Both the position numbers and the translations under genes were made by a program. The notes under the pieces were generated by a model, which saw only the letters and a program-made list of their open reading frames with translations, searched no databases and was not told where the DNA came from. A DNA stretch of 64,000 nt, from the NCBI RefSeq assembly GCF_910591885.1, contig NW_025963552.1, positions 744,001 to 808,000 of the forward strand, written 5' to 3'. This DNA is from Bombus terrestris. Lineage: Eukaryota; Arthropoda; Insecta; Hymenoptera; Apidae. Position 1 is the stretch's first letter. The number at the start of each line of letters is the position of its first letter. Below, in pieces: positions 1 to 10,954 of this stretch.

Positions 1-28
1 GGACATCACATTGCACTGTAGTATGTGG

Positions 29-42
29 AAATAGTACTATTT
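29..42. other. 14-bp perfect palindrome AAATAGTACTATTT (reference copy)
   Basis: This sequence equals its own reverse complement and lies at pos 29-42 of nearly all monomers of every type. Broken copies include the monomers at 13906 (T at 13938), 24013 (AAGTAGTACT), 62756 (AAATGGTACT) and the E copies at 53496 and 55178 (ACTATTC). A protein-binding role is possible but not shown. Confidence 0.8.
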
Positions 43-173
43 ATGTGGAACTATTCACAAATTGTAAACACTTGTCAGTAGACAATTTGATAAAGACTTC
101 CGGCTCCTCGGGCTGGTGCGAATGTTTCAATGTCAGTATGTGCCAAACCGTTGGATTGTGACACACCTTTACG

Positions 174-203
174 CGTCTCTCGCTCGCTGCGCTCGCTCGA
201 AAA
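174..203. repeat. Left arm of the intramonomer inverted repeat (reference copy)
   Basis: This 30-bp CpG-rich arm, built on CTCGCTCGCT and CGCTCGCTCG, is the reverse complement of 312-341 at 27 of 30 positions. The inner 21 bp (179-199 against 316-336) differ at one central base only. The same arm pair sits at pos 174-203 and 312-341 of the long monomers. E-type (GATAGCTG) and G-type (CTCATTGCG) monomers carry two substitutions each in the left arm. Confidence 0.9.
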
Positions 204-209
204 CTATAG

Positions 210-219
210 CCTAACCTAA
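210..219. other. (CCTAA)2 motif in the reference monomer
   Basis: CCTAACCTAA, two units of the insect-type telomere repeat read on the C-rich strand, lies at pos 210-219 of almost every monomer. Copies with a change include 17488 (CCTTACC), the monomer at 27383 (CCCAACC) and the monomer at 57704 (CCTTAAACC). With only two units this may be coincidence. Confidence 0.5.
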
Positions 220-311
220 AACCAATCCCTCTTGCGTCAGTCATTCGATATGAAGGCGCCTTATTTTGAATTTGCGAACTTGTCGAATCGGTTGTGAGGT
301 GGGAGTAGATT

Positions 312-341
312 TTTACGAGCGAGCGGAGCGAGCGAGAAACG
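312..341. repeat. Right arm of the intramonomer inverted repeat (reference copy)
   Basis: This arm contains CGAGCGAGCG and GAGCGAGCGAG and pairs with 174-203, leaving a 108-bp loop. In short monomers the outer end changes from GAGAAACG to GAGCATCG or GAGCAATG, so the stem is shorter. The core 21 bp is almost invariant: I saw changes only at 2443 (G to A) and 55925 (G to C) among the 152 copies. Confidence 0.9.
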
Positions 342-518
342 ATCACAATTTCCAAGCTATACATATACCTAATGTTGCCTTGCATATATTTCGTGTTATT
401 ACCTAATTTTGTCAGCCACTTCGGACATCACATTGCACTGCAGTATGTGGAAATAGTACTATTTATGTGATACTATTCATAAACTGTAAACATTTGTCAG
501 TAGGCAATAGGATAAAGA

Positions 519-535
519 CTTCCGGCTACTCGGGC
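519..535 (+). promoter_or_regulatory. CENP-B-box-like 17-mer in B and C monomers (reference copy)
   Basis: CTTCCGGCTACTCGGGC matches the conserved CENP-B box core nTTCGnnnnAnnCGGGn at 8 of 9 fixed positions; the mismatch is C for G in TTCG. It lies at pos 97-113. A and D monomers have C for A at pos 106 and so match 7 of 9. The mismatch removes one of the CpGs important for CENP-B binding in mammals, so true binding is doubtful. An 8-of-9 match somewhere in a 422-bp monomer is expected by chance about one time in ten. Confidence 0.3.
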
Positions 536-1615
536 TGGTGCGAATGTTTCAATGTCCGTATGTGCCAAACCGTTGGATTGTGACACACCTTTACGCGTCT
601 CTCGCTCGCTGCGCTCGCTCGGAAACTATAGCCTAACCTAAAACCAATCCCTCTTGCGTTAGTCATTCGATATGAAGGCGACTTATTTCGAATTTGCGAA
701 CGTGTCGTATCGGTTGTGAGGTGGGAGTAGATTTTTACGAGCGAGCGGAGCGAGCGAGAAACGATCACAATTTCCAAGCTATACATATACCTAATGTTGC
801 CTTGCATATATTTCGTGTTATTACCTAATTTTGTCAGCCACTTCGGACATCACATTGCACTGTAGTATGTGGAAATAGTACTATTTATGTGATACTATTC
901 ATAAACTGTAAACATTTGTCAGTAGGCAATAGGATAAAGACTTCCGGCTACTCGGGCTGGTGCGAATGTTTCAATGTCCGTATGTGCCAAACCGTTGGAT
1001 TGTGACACACCTTTACGCGTCTCTCGCTCGCTGCGCTCGCTCGAAAACTATAGCCTAACCTAAAACCAATCCCTCTTGCGTTAGTCATTCGATATGAAGG
1101 CGACTTATTTCGAATTTGCGAACGTGTCGGATCGGTTGTGAGGTGGGAGTAGATTTTTACGAGCGAGCGGAGCGAGCGAGAAACGATCACAATTTCCAAG
1201 CTATACATATACTTAATGTTGCCTTGCATATATTTCGTGTTATTACCTAATTTTGTCAGCCACTTCGGACATCACATTGCACTGTAGTATGTGGAAATAG
1301 TACTATTTATGTGAAACAATTCACAAACTGTAAACATTTGTCAGTAGGCAATAGGATAATGACTTCCGGCTCCTCGGGCTGGTGCGAATGTTTCAATGTC
1401 CGTATGTGCCAAACCGTCGGATTGTGACACACCTTTACGCGTCTCTCGCTCGCTGCGCTCGCTCGAAAACTATAGCCTAACCTAAAACCAATCCCTCTTG
1501 CGTTAGTCATTCGATATGAGGGCAACTTATTTCGAATTTGCGAACGTGTCGGATCGTATGTGAGGTTGGACTAAATTTTTACGAGCGAGCGGAGCGAGCG
1601 AGCATCGATCACAAT

Positions 1616-1641
1616 TTGCAAGGTATACATATACCTTGCAA
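1616..1641. other. 26-bp palindrome in the short-monomer tail (reference copy)
   Basis: The arm TTGCAAGGTATA and its exact reverse complement flank a two-base centre, CA. It lies at pos 350-375 of the 419-bp monomers and appears in all 42 of them; copies in the monomers at 47603, 53918 and 55600 lose only the outermost pair (A at pos 350). Long monomers have only a degenerate version (AGCTATACATATACCT). Confidence 0.85.
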
Positions 1642-1650
1642 TATGCATAT
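1641..1650. other. 10-bp palindrome ATATGCATAT next to the 26-bp palindrome
   Basis: This perfect self-complementary 10-mer shares base 1641 with the preceding palindrome, so each short monomer ends in two abutting palindromes. The long monomers lack it because of the 3-bp length difference and local divergence. Confidence 0.7.
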
Positions 1651-1685
1651 ATATCGTGTTAGTACCTAATTTTGTCAGCCACTTC

Positions 1686-2951
1686 GGACATCACATTGCA
1701 CTGTAGTATGTGGAAATAGTACTATTTATGTGGAACTATTCACAAATTGTAAACACTTGTCAGTAGACAATTTGATAAAGACTTCCGGCTCCTCGGGCTG
1801 GTGCGAATGTTTCAATGTCAGTATGTGCCAAACCGTTGGATTGTGACACACCTTTACGCGTCTCTCGCTCGCTGCGCTCGCTCGAAAACTATAGCCTAAC
1901 CTAAAACCAATCCCTCTTGCGTCAGTCATTCGATATGAAGGCGCCTTATTTTGAATTTGCGAACTTGTCGAATCGGTTGTGAGGTGGGAGTAGATTTTTA
2001 CGAGCGAGCGGAGCGAGCGAGAAACGATCACAATTTCCAAGCTATACATATACCTAATGTTGCCTTGCATATATTTCGTGTTATTACCTAATTTTGTCAG
2101 CCACTTCGGACATCACATTGCACTGCAGTATGTGGAAATAGTACTATTTATGTGATACTATTCATAAACTGTAAACATTTGTCAGTAGGCAATAGGATAA
2201 AGACTTCCGGCTACTCGGGCTGGTGCGAATGTTTCAATGTCCGTATGTGCCAAACCGTTGGATTGTGACACACCTTTACGCGTCTCTCGCTCGCTGCGCT
2301 CGCTCGAAAACTATAGCCTAACCTAAAACCAATCCCTCTTGCGTTAGTCATTCGATATGAAGGCGACTTATTTCGAATTTGCGAACGTGTCGTATCGGTT
2401 GTGAGGTGGGAGTAGATTTTTACGAGCGAGCGGAGCGAGCGAAAAACGATCACAATTTCCAAGCTATACATATACCTAATGTTGCCTTGCATATATTTCG
2501 TGTTATTACCTAATTTTGTCAGCCACTTCGGACATCACATTGCACTGTAGTATGTGGAAATAGTACTATTTATGTGATACTATTCATAAACTGTAAACAT
2601 TTGTCAGTAGGCAATAGGATAAAGACTTCCGGCTACTCGGGCTGGTGCGAATGTTTCAATGTCCGTATGTGCCAAACCGTTGGATTGTGACACACCTTTA
2701 CGCGTCTCTCGCTCGCTGCGCTCGCTCGAAAACTATAGCCTAACCTAAAACCAATCCCTCTTGCGTTAGTCATTCGATATGAAGGCGACTTATTTCGAAT
2801 TTGCGAACGTGTCGGATCGGTTGTGAGGTGGGAGTAGATTTTTACGAGCGAGCGGAGCGAGCGAGAAACGATCACAATTTCCAAGCTATACATATACCTA
2901 ATGTTGCCTTGCATATATTTCGTGTTATTACCTAATTTTGTCAGCCACTTC
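1686..2951. repeat. HOR variant A-B-C (D missing)
   Basis: Monomers start at 1686 (A), 2108 (B) and 2530 (C). The D monomer is absent, giving 1266 bp. B has C at pos 19 and an A at 2443 that changes the last base of the right inverted-repeat arm. Confidence 0.93.
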
Positions 2952-4636
2952 GGACATCACATTGCACTGTAGTATGTGGAAATAGTACTATTTATGTGGA
3001 ACTATTCACAAATTGTAAACACTTGTCAGTAGACAATTTGATAAAGACTTCCGGCTCCTCGGGCTGGTGCGAATGTTTCAATGTCAGTATGTGCCAAACC
3101 GTTGGATTGTGACACACCTTTACGCGTCTCTCGCTCGCTGCGCTCGCTCGAAAACTATAGCCTAACCTAAAACCAATCCCTCTTGCGTCAGTCATTCGAT
3201 ATGAAGGCGCCTTATTTTGAATTTGCGAACTTGTCGAATCGGTTGTGAGGTGGGAGTAGATTTTTACGAGCGAGCGGAGCGAGCGAGAAACGATCACAAT
3301 TTCCAAGCTATACACATACCTAATGTTGCCTTGCATATATTTCGTGTTATTACCTAATTTTGTCAGCCACTTCGGACATCACATTGCACTGTAGTATGTG
3401 GAAATAGTACTATTTATGTGATACTATTCATAAACTGTAAACATTTGTCAGTAGGCAATAGGATAAAGACTTCCGGCTACTCGGGCTGGTGCGAATGTTT
3501 CAATGTCCGTATGTGCCAAACCGTTGGATTGTGACACACCTTTACGCGTCTCTCGCTCGCTGCGCTCGCTCGAAAACTATAGCCTAACCTAAAACCAATC
3601 CCTCTTGCGTTAGTCATTCGATATGAAGGCGACTTATTTCGAATTTGCGAACGTGTCGTATCGGTTGTGAGGTGGGAGTAGATTTTTACGAGCGAGCGGA
3701 GCGAGCGAGAAACGATCACAATTTCCAAGCTATACATATACCTAATGTTGCCTTGCATATATTTCGTGTTATTACCTAATTTTGTCAGCCACTTCGGACA
3801 TCACATTGCACTGTAGTATGTGGAAATAGTACTATTTATGTGATACTATTCATAAACTGTAAACATTTGTCAGTAGGCAATAGGATAAAGACTTCCGGCT
3901 ACTCGGGCTGGTGCGAATGTTTCAATGTCCGTATGTGCCAAACCGTTGGATTGTGACACACCTTTACGCGTCTCTCGCTCGCTGCGCTCGCTCGAAAACT
4001 ATAGCCTAACCTAAAACCAATCCCTCTTGCGTTAGTCATTCGATATGAAGGCGACTTATTTCGAATTTGCGAACGTGTCGGATCGGTTGTGAGGTGGGAG
4101 TAGATTTTTACGAGCGAGCGGAGCGAGCGAGAAACGATCACAATTTCCAAGCTATACATATACCTAATGTTGCCTTGCATATATTTCGTGTTATTACCTA
4201 ATTTTGTCAGCCACTTCGGACATCACATTGCACTGTAGTATGTGGAAATAGTACTATTTATGTGAAACAATTCACAAACTGTAAACATTTGTCAGTAGGC
4301 AATAGGATAATGACTTCCGGCTCCTCGGGCTGGTGCGAATGTTTCAATGTCCGTATGTGCCAAACCGTCGGATTGTGACACACCTTTACGCGTCTCTCGC
4401 TCGCTGCGCTCGCTCGAAAACTATAGCCTAACCTAAAACCAATCCCTCTTGCGTTAGTCATTCGATATGAGGGCAACTTATTTCGAATTTGCGAACGTGT
4501 CGGATCGTATGTGAGGTTGGACTAAATTTTTACGAGCGAGCGGAGCGAGCGAGCATCGATCACAATTTGCAAGGTATACATATACCTTGCAATATGCATA
4601 TATATCGTGTTAGTACCTAATTTTGTCAGCCACTTC
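2952..4636. repeat. HOR unit A-B-C-D with the C364 variant of A
   Basis: Monomers start at 2952 (A), 3374 (B), 3796 (C) and 4218 (D). The A copy carries C at pos 364 (3315, TACACATACC), a marker it shares with the A monomers at 6322, 8848, 12640 and 20224. Confidence 0.94.
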
Positions 4637-6321
4637 GGACATCACATTGCACTGTAGTATGTGGAAATAGTACTATTTATGTGGAACTATTCACAAATTG
4701 TAAACACTTGTCAGTAGACAATTTGATAAAGACTTCCGGCTCCTCGGGCTGGTGCGAATGTTTCAATGTCAGTATGTGCCAAACCGTTGGATTGTGACAC
4801 ACCTTTACGCGTCTCTCGCTCGCTGCGCTCGCTCGAAAACTATAGCCTAACCTAAAACCAATCCCTCTTGCGTCAGTCATTCGATATGAAGGCGCCTTAT
4901 TTTGAATTTGCGAACTTGTCGAATCGGTTGTGAGGTGGGAGTAGATTTTTACGAGCGAGCGGAGCGAGCGAGAAACGATCACAATTTCCAAGCTATACAT
5001 ATACCTAATGTTGCCTTGCATATATTTCGTGTTATTACCTAATTTTGTCAGCCACTTCGGACATCACATTGCACTGCAGTATGTGGAAATAGTACTATTT
5101 ATGTGATACTATTCATAAACTGTAAACATTTGTCAGTAGGCAATAGGATAAAGACTTCCGGCTACTCGGGCTGGTGCGAATGTTTCAATGTCCGTATGTG
5201 CCAAACCGTTGGATTGTGACACACCTTTACGCGTCTCTCGCTCGCTGCGCTCGCTCGAAAACTATAGCCTAACCTAAAACCAATCCCTCTTGCGTTAGTC
5301 ATTCGATATGAAGGCGACTTATTTCGAATTTGCGAACGTGTCGTATCGGTTGTGAGGTGGGAGTAGATTTTTACGAGCGAGCGGAGCGAGCGAGAAACGA
5401 TCACAATTTCCAAGCTATACATATACCTAATGTTGCCTTGCATATATTTCGTGTTATTACCTAATTTTGTCAGCCACTTCGGACATCACATTGCACTGTA
5501 GTATGTGGAAATAGTACTATTTATGTGATACTATTCATAAACTGTAAACATTTGTCAGTAGGCAATAGGATAAAGACTTCCGGCTACTCGGGCTGGTGCG
5601 AATGTTTCAATGTCCGTATGTGCCAAACCGTTGGATTGTGACACACCTTTACGCGTCTCTCGCTCGCTGCGCTCGCTCGAAAACTATAGCCTAACCTAAA
5701 ACCAATCCCTCTTGCGTTAGTCATTCGATATGAAGGCGACTTATTTCGAATTTGCGAACGTGTCGGATCGGTTGTGAGGTGGGAGTAGATTTTTACGAGC
5801 GAGCGGAGCGAGCGAGAAACGATCACAATTTCCAAGCTATACATATACCTAATGTTGCCTTGCATATATTTCGTGTTATTACCTAATTTTGTCAGCCACT
5901 TCGGACATCACATTGCACTGTAGTATGTGGAAATAGTACTATTTATGTGAAACAATTCACAAACTGTAAACATTTGTCAGTAGGCAATAGGATAATGACT
6001 TCCGGCTCCTCGGGCTGGTGCGAATGTTTCAATGTCCGTATGTGCCAAACCGTCGGATTGTGACACACCTTTACGCGTCTCTCGCTCGCTGCGCTCGCTC
6101 GAAAACTATAGCCTAACCTAAAACCAATCCCTCTTGCGTTAGTCATTCGATATGAGGGCAACTTATTTCGAATTTGCGAACGTGTCGGATCGTATGTGAG
6201 GTTGGACTAAATTTTTACGAGCGAGCGGAGCGAGCGAGCATCGATCACAATTTGCAAGGTATACATATACCTTGCAATATGCATATATATCGTGTTAGTA
6301 CCTAATTTTGTCAGCCACTTC
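4637..6321. repeat. HOR unit A-B-C-D
   Basis: Monomers start at 4637 (A), 5059 (B, with the CTGCAG variant), 5481 (C) and 5903 (D). The arrangement is canonical. Confidence 0.95.
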
Positions 6322-7162
6322 GGACATCACATTGCACTGTAGTATGTGGAAATAGTACTATTTATGTGGAACTATTCACAAATTGTAAACACTTGTCAGT
6401 AGACAATTTGATAAAGACTTCCGGCTCCTCGGGCTGGTGCGAATGTTTCAATGTCAGTATGTGCCAAACCGTTGGATTGTGACACACCTTTACGCGTCTC
6501 TCGCTCGCTGCGCTCGCTCGAAAACTATAGCCTAACCTAAAACCAATCCCTCTTGCGTCAGTCATTCGATATGAAGGCGCCTTATTTTGAATTTGCGAAC
6601 TTGTCGAATCGGTTGTGAGGTGGGAGTAGATTTTTACGAGCGAGCGGAGCGAGCGAGAAACGATCACAATTTCCAAGCTATACACATACCTAATGTTGCC
6701 TTGCATATATTTCGTGTTATTACCTAATTTTGTCAGCCACTTCGGACATCACATTGCACTGTAGTATGTGGAAATAGTACTATTTATGTGATACTATTCA
6801 TAAACTGTAAACATTTGTCAGTAGGCAATAGGATAAAGACTTCCGGCTCCTCGGGCTGGTGCGAATGTTTCAATGTCCGTATGTGCCAATCCGTCGGATT
6901 GTGACACACCTTTACGCGTCTCTCGCTCGCTGCGCTCGCTCGAAAACTATAGCCTAACCTAAAACCAATCCCTCTTGCGTTAGTCATTCGATATGAGGGC
7001 AACTTATTTCGAATTTGCGAACGTGTCGGATCGTATGTGAGGTTGGACTAAATTTTTACGAGCGAGCGGAGCGAGCGAGCATCGATCACAATTTGCAAGG
7101 TATACATATACCTTGCAATATGCATATATATCGTGTTAGTACCTAATTTTGTCAGCCACTTC
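6322..7162. repeat. Contracted HOR: A plus B/D hybrid (841-bp dimer)
   Basis: A (C364 variant) starts at 6322 and a hybrid starts at 6744. The hybrid opens like B (GATACTATTCATAAAC, GATAAAG) and continues as D from pos 106 onward (CCTCGGG, CCGTCGG, GAGGGCAAC, short tail with palindrome). This is what unequal exchange deleting most of B, C and the front of D would leave. A private T gives CCAATCCGTCGG. Confidence 0.9.
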
Positions 7163-8847
7163 GGACATCACATTGCACTGTAGTATGTGGAAATAGTACT
7201 ATTTATGTGGAACTATTCACAAATTGTAAACACTTGTCAGTAGACAATTTGATAAAGACTTCCGGCTCCTCGGGCTGGTGCGAATGTTTCAATGTCAGTA
7301 TGTGCCAAACCGTTGGATTGTGACACACCTTTACGCGTCTCTCGCTCGCTGCGCTCGCTCGAAAACTATAGCCTAACCTAAAACCAATCCCTCTTGCGTT
7401 AGTCATTCGATATGAAGGCGACTTATTTCGAATTTGCGAACGTGTCGTATCGGTTGTGAGGTGGGAGTAGATTTTTACGAGCGAGCGGAGCGAGCGAGAA
7501 ACGATCACAATTTCCAAGCTATACATATACCTAATGTTGCCTTGCATATATTTCGTGTTATTACCTAATTTTGTCAGCCACTTCGGACATCACATTGCAC
7601 TGCAGTATGTGGAAATAGTACTATTTATGTGATACTATTCATAAACTGTAAACATTTGTCAGTAGGCAATAGGATAAAGACTTCCGGCTACTCGGGCTGG
7701 TGCGAATGTTTCAATGTCCGTATGTGCCAAACCGTTGGATTGTGACACACCTTTACGCGTCTCTCGCTCGCTGCGCTCGCTCGAAAACTATAGCCTAACC
7801 TAAAACCAATCCCTCTTGCGTTAGTCATTCGATATGAAGGCGACTTATTTCGAATTTGCGAACGTGTCGTATCGGTTGTGAGGTGGGAGTAGATTTTTAC
7901 GAGCGAGCGGAGCGAGCGAGAAACGATCACAATTTCCAAGCTATACATATACCTAATGTTGCCTTGCATATATTTCGTGTTATTACCTAATTTTGTCAGC
8001 CACTTCGGACATCACATTGCACTGTAGTATGTGGAAATAGTACTATTTATGTGATACTATTCATAAACTGTAAACATTTGTCAGTAGGCAATAGGATAAA
8101 GACTTCCGGCTACTCGGGCTGGTGCGAATGTTTCAATGTCCGTATGTGCCAAACCGTTGGATTGTGACACACCTTTACGCGTCTCTCGCTCGCTGCGCTC
8201 GCTCGTAAACTATAGCCTAACCTAAAACCAATCCCTCTTGCGTTAGTCATTCGATATGAAGGCGACTTATTTCGAATTTGCGAACGTGTCGGATCGGTTG
8301 TGAGGTGGGAGTAGATTTTTACGAGCGAGCGGAGCGAGCGAGAAACGATCACAATTTCCAAGCTATACATATACCTAATGTTGCCTTGCATATATTTCGT
8401 GTTATTACCTAATTTTGTCAGCCACTTCGGACATCACATTGCACTGTAGTATGTGGAAATAGTACTATTTATGTGAAACAATTCACAAACTGTAAACATT
8501 TGTCAGTAGGCAATAGGATAATGACTTCCGGCTCCTCGGGCTGGTGCGAATGTTTCAATGTCCGTATGTGCCAAACCGTCGGATTGTGACACACCTTTAC
8601 GCGTCTCTCGCTCGCTGCGCTCGCTCGAAAACTATAGCCTAACCTAAAACCAATCCCTCTTGCGTTAGTCATTCGATATGAGGGCAACTTATTTCGAATT
8701 TGCGAACGTGTCGGATCGTATGTGAGGTTGGACTAAATTTTTACGAGCGAGCGGAGCGAGCGAGCATCGATCACAATTTGCAAGGTATACATATACCTTG
8801 CAATATGCATATATATCGTGTTAGTACCTAATTTTGTCAGCCACTTC
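7163..8847. repeat. HOR unit A'-B-C-D with A/B hybrid and C-T200 marker
   Basis: Monomers start at 7163 (A', A-like to pos 135 and B-like from pos 238), 7585 (B, CTGCAG variant), 8007 (C) and 8429 (D). The C copy has T at pos 200 (8206, GCTCGTAAAC). The same combination recurs at 10955, 15591 and 18539. Confidence 0.93.
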
Positions 8848-10954
8848 GGACATCACATTGCACTGTAGTATGTGGAAATAGTACTATTTATGTGGAACTA
8901 TTCACAAATTGTAAACACTTGTCAGTAGACAATTTGATAAAGACTTCCGGCTCCTCGGGCTGGTGCGAATGTTTCAATGTCAGTATGTGCCAAACCGTTG
9001 GATTGTGACACACCTTTACGCGTCTCTCGCTCGCTGCGCTCGCTCGAAAACTATAGCCTAACCTAAAACCAATCCCTCTTGCGTCAGTCATTCGATATGA
9101 AGGCGCCTTATTTTGAATTTGCGAACTTGTCGAATCGGTTGTGAGGTGGGAGTAGATTTTTACGAGCGAGCGGAGCGAGCGAGAAACGATCACAATTTCC
9201 AAGCTATACACATACCTAATGTTGCCTTGCATATATTTCGTGTTATTACCTAATTTTGTCAGCCACTTCGGACATCACATTGCACTGTAGTATGTGGAAA
9301 TAGTACTATTTATGTGATACTATTCATAAACTGTAAACATTTGTCAGTAGGCAATAGGATAAAGACTTCCGGCTACTCGGGCTGGTGCGAATATTTCAAT
9401 GTCCGTATGTGCCAAACCGTTGGATTGTGACACACCTTTACGCGTCTCTCGCTCGCTGCGCTCGCTCGAAAACTATAGCCTAACCTAAAACCAATCCCTC
9501 TTGCGTTAGTCATTCGATATGAAGGCGACTTATTTCGAATTTGCGAACGTGTCGTATCGGTTGTGAGGTGGGAGTAGATTTTTACGAGCGAGCGGAGCGA
9601 GCGAGAAACGATCACAATTTCCAAGCTATACATATACCTAATGTTGCCTTGCATATATTTCGTGTTATTACCTAATTTTGTCAGCCACTTCGGACATCAC
9701 ATTGCACTGTAGTATGTGGAAATAGTACTATTTATGTGATACTATTCATAAACTGTAAACATTTGTCAGTAGGCAATAGGATAAAGACTTCCGGCTACTC
9801 GGGCTGGTGCGAATGTTTCAATGTCCGTATGTGCCAAACCGTTGGATTGTGACACACCTTTACGCGTCTCTCGCTCGCTGCGCTCGCTCGAAAACTATAG
9901 CCTAACCTAAAACCAATCCCTTTTGCGTTAGTCATTCGATATGAAGGCGACTTATTTCGAATTTGCGAACGTGTCGGATCGGTTGTGAGGTGGGAGTAGA
10001 TTTTTACGAGCGAGCGGAGCGAGCGAGAAACGATCACAATTTCCAAGCTATACATATACCTAATGTTGCCTTGCATATATTTCGTGTTATTACCTAATTT
10101 TGTCAGCCACTTCGGACATCACATTGCACTGCAGTATGTGGAAATAGTACTATTTATGTGATACTATTCATAAACTGTAAACATTTGTCAGTAGGCAATA
10201 GGATAAAGACTTCCGGCTACTCGGGCTGGTGCGAATGTTTCAATGTCCGTATGTGCCAAACCGTTGGATTGTGACACACCTTTACGCGTCTCTCGCTCGC
10301 TGCGCTCGCTCGAAAACTATAGCCTAACCTAAAACCAATCCCTCTTGCGTTAGTCATTCGATATGAAGGCGACTTATTTCGAATTTGCGAACGTGTCGGA
10401 TCGGTTGTGAGGTGGGAGTAGATTTTTACGAGCGAGCGGAGCGAGCGAGAAACGATCACAATTTCCAAGCTATACATATACCTAATGTTGCCTTGCGTAT
10501 ATTTCGTGTTATTACCTAATTTTGTCAGCCACTTCGGACATCACATTGCACTGTAGTATGTGGAAATAGTACTATTTATGTGAAACAATTCACAAACTGT
10601 AAACATTTGTCAGTAGGCAATAGGATAATGACTTCCGGCTCCTCGGGCTGGTGCGAATGTTTCAATGTCCGTATGTGCCAAACCGTCGGATTGTGACACA
10701 CCTTTACGCGTCTCTCGCTCGCTGCGCTCGCTCGAAAACTATAGCCTAACCTAAAACCAATCCCTCTTGCGTTAGTCATTCGATATGAGGGCAACTTATT
10801 TCGAATTTGCGAACGTGTCGGATCGTATGTGAGGTTGGACTAAATTTTTACGAGCGAGCGGAGCGAGCGAGCATCGATCACAATTTGCAAGGTATATGTA
10901 TACCTTGCAATATGCATATATATCGTGTTAGTACCTAATTTTGTCAGCCACTTC
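8848..10954. repeat. Expanded HOR A-B-C-C-D
   Basis: Monomers start at 8848 (A with C364 at 9211), 9270 (B), 9692 (C), 10114 (second C-type, which carries the CTGCAG variant usual for B) and 10536 (D). The D copy has a flipped palindrome centre, TG instead of CA, at 10897-10898. Confidence 0.92.
10885..10910. other. 26-bp palindrome with reversed centre (TG instead of CA)
   Basis: Both arms are intact, but the two central bases at 10897-10898 read TG, the exact reverse complement of the CA in all other intact copies I read. The copy therefore equals the normal palindrome in inverted orientation. Confidence 0.85.

Larger units (their letters stand above)
1..1685. repeat. HOR unit A-B-C-D (canonical, 1685 bp)
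   Basis: Monomers start at 1 (A), 423 (B), 845 (C) and 1267 (D). This is the reference unit of the left part of the array. The B copy carries C at pos 19, making a CTGCAG (PstI) site at 438-443, and a private G at pos 200 (622). Confidence 0.95.

Noticed and set aside
130..300. RNA polymerase III A-box and B-box-like motifs on the minus strand (TGGCACATACGG; GATTCGA in A monomers)
   Set aside because: The B-like motif lies upstream of the A-like one on that strand, both matches are partial, and no tRNA fold was apparent.
174..341. Transposon or MITE with terminal inverted repeats inside each monomer
   Set aside because: The inverted arms are low-complexity CpG-rich sequence and I could see no flanking target-site duplication. 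Capture of such an element long ago remains possible but unsupported.
41..385. Recurrent minus-strand open frames of 72, 93 and 114 codons, one per monomer, that could be mistaken for a repeated gene family
   Set aside because: They are one DNA repeat read over and over. A copies run 114 codons, B and C stop at 93 because A at pos 106 makes TAG, and D is cut by a TAG in the ACTAAATTT segment. The monomer length 422 is not a multiple of 3, so frames do not continue across monomers. The encoded run contains the low-complexity arms, and I see no domain, signal peptide or sign of coding constraint.
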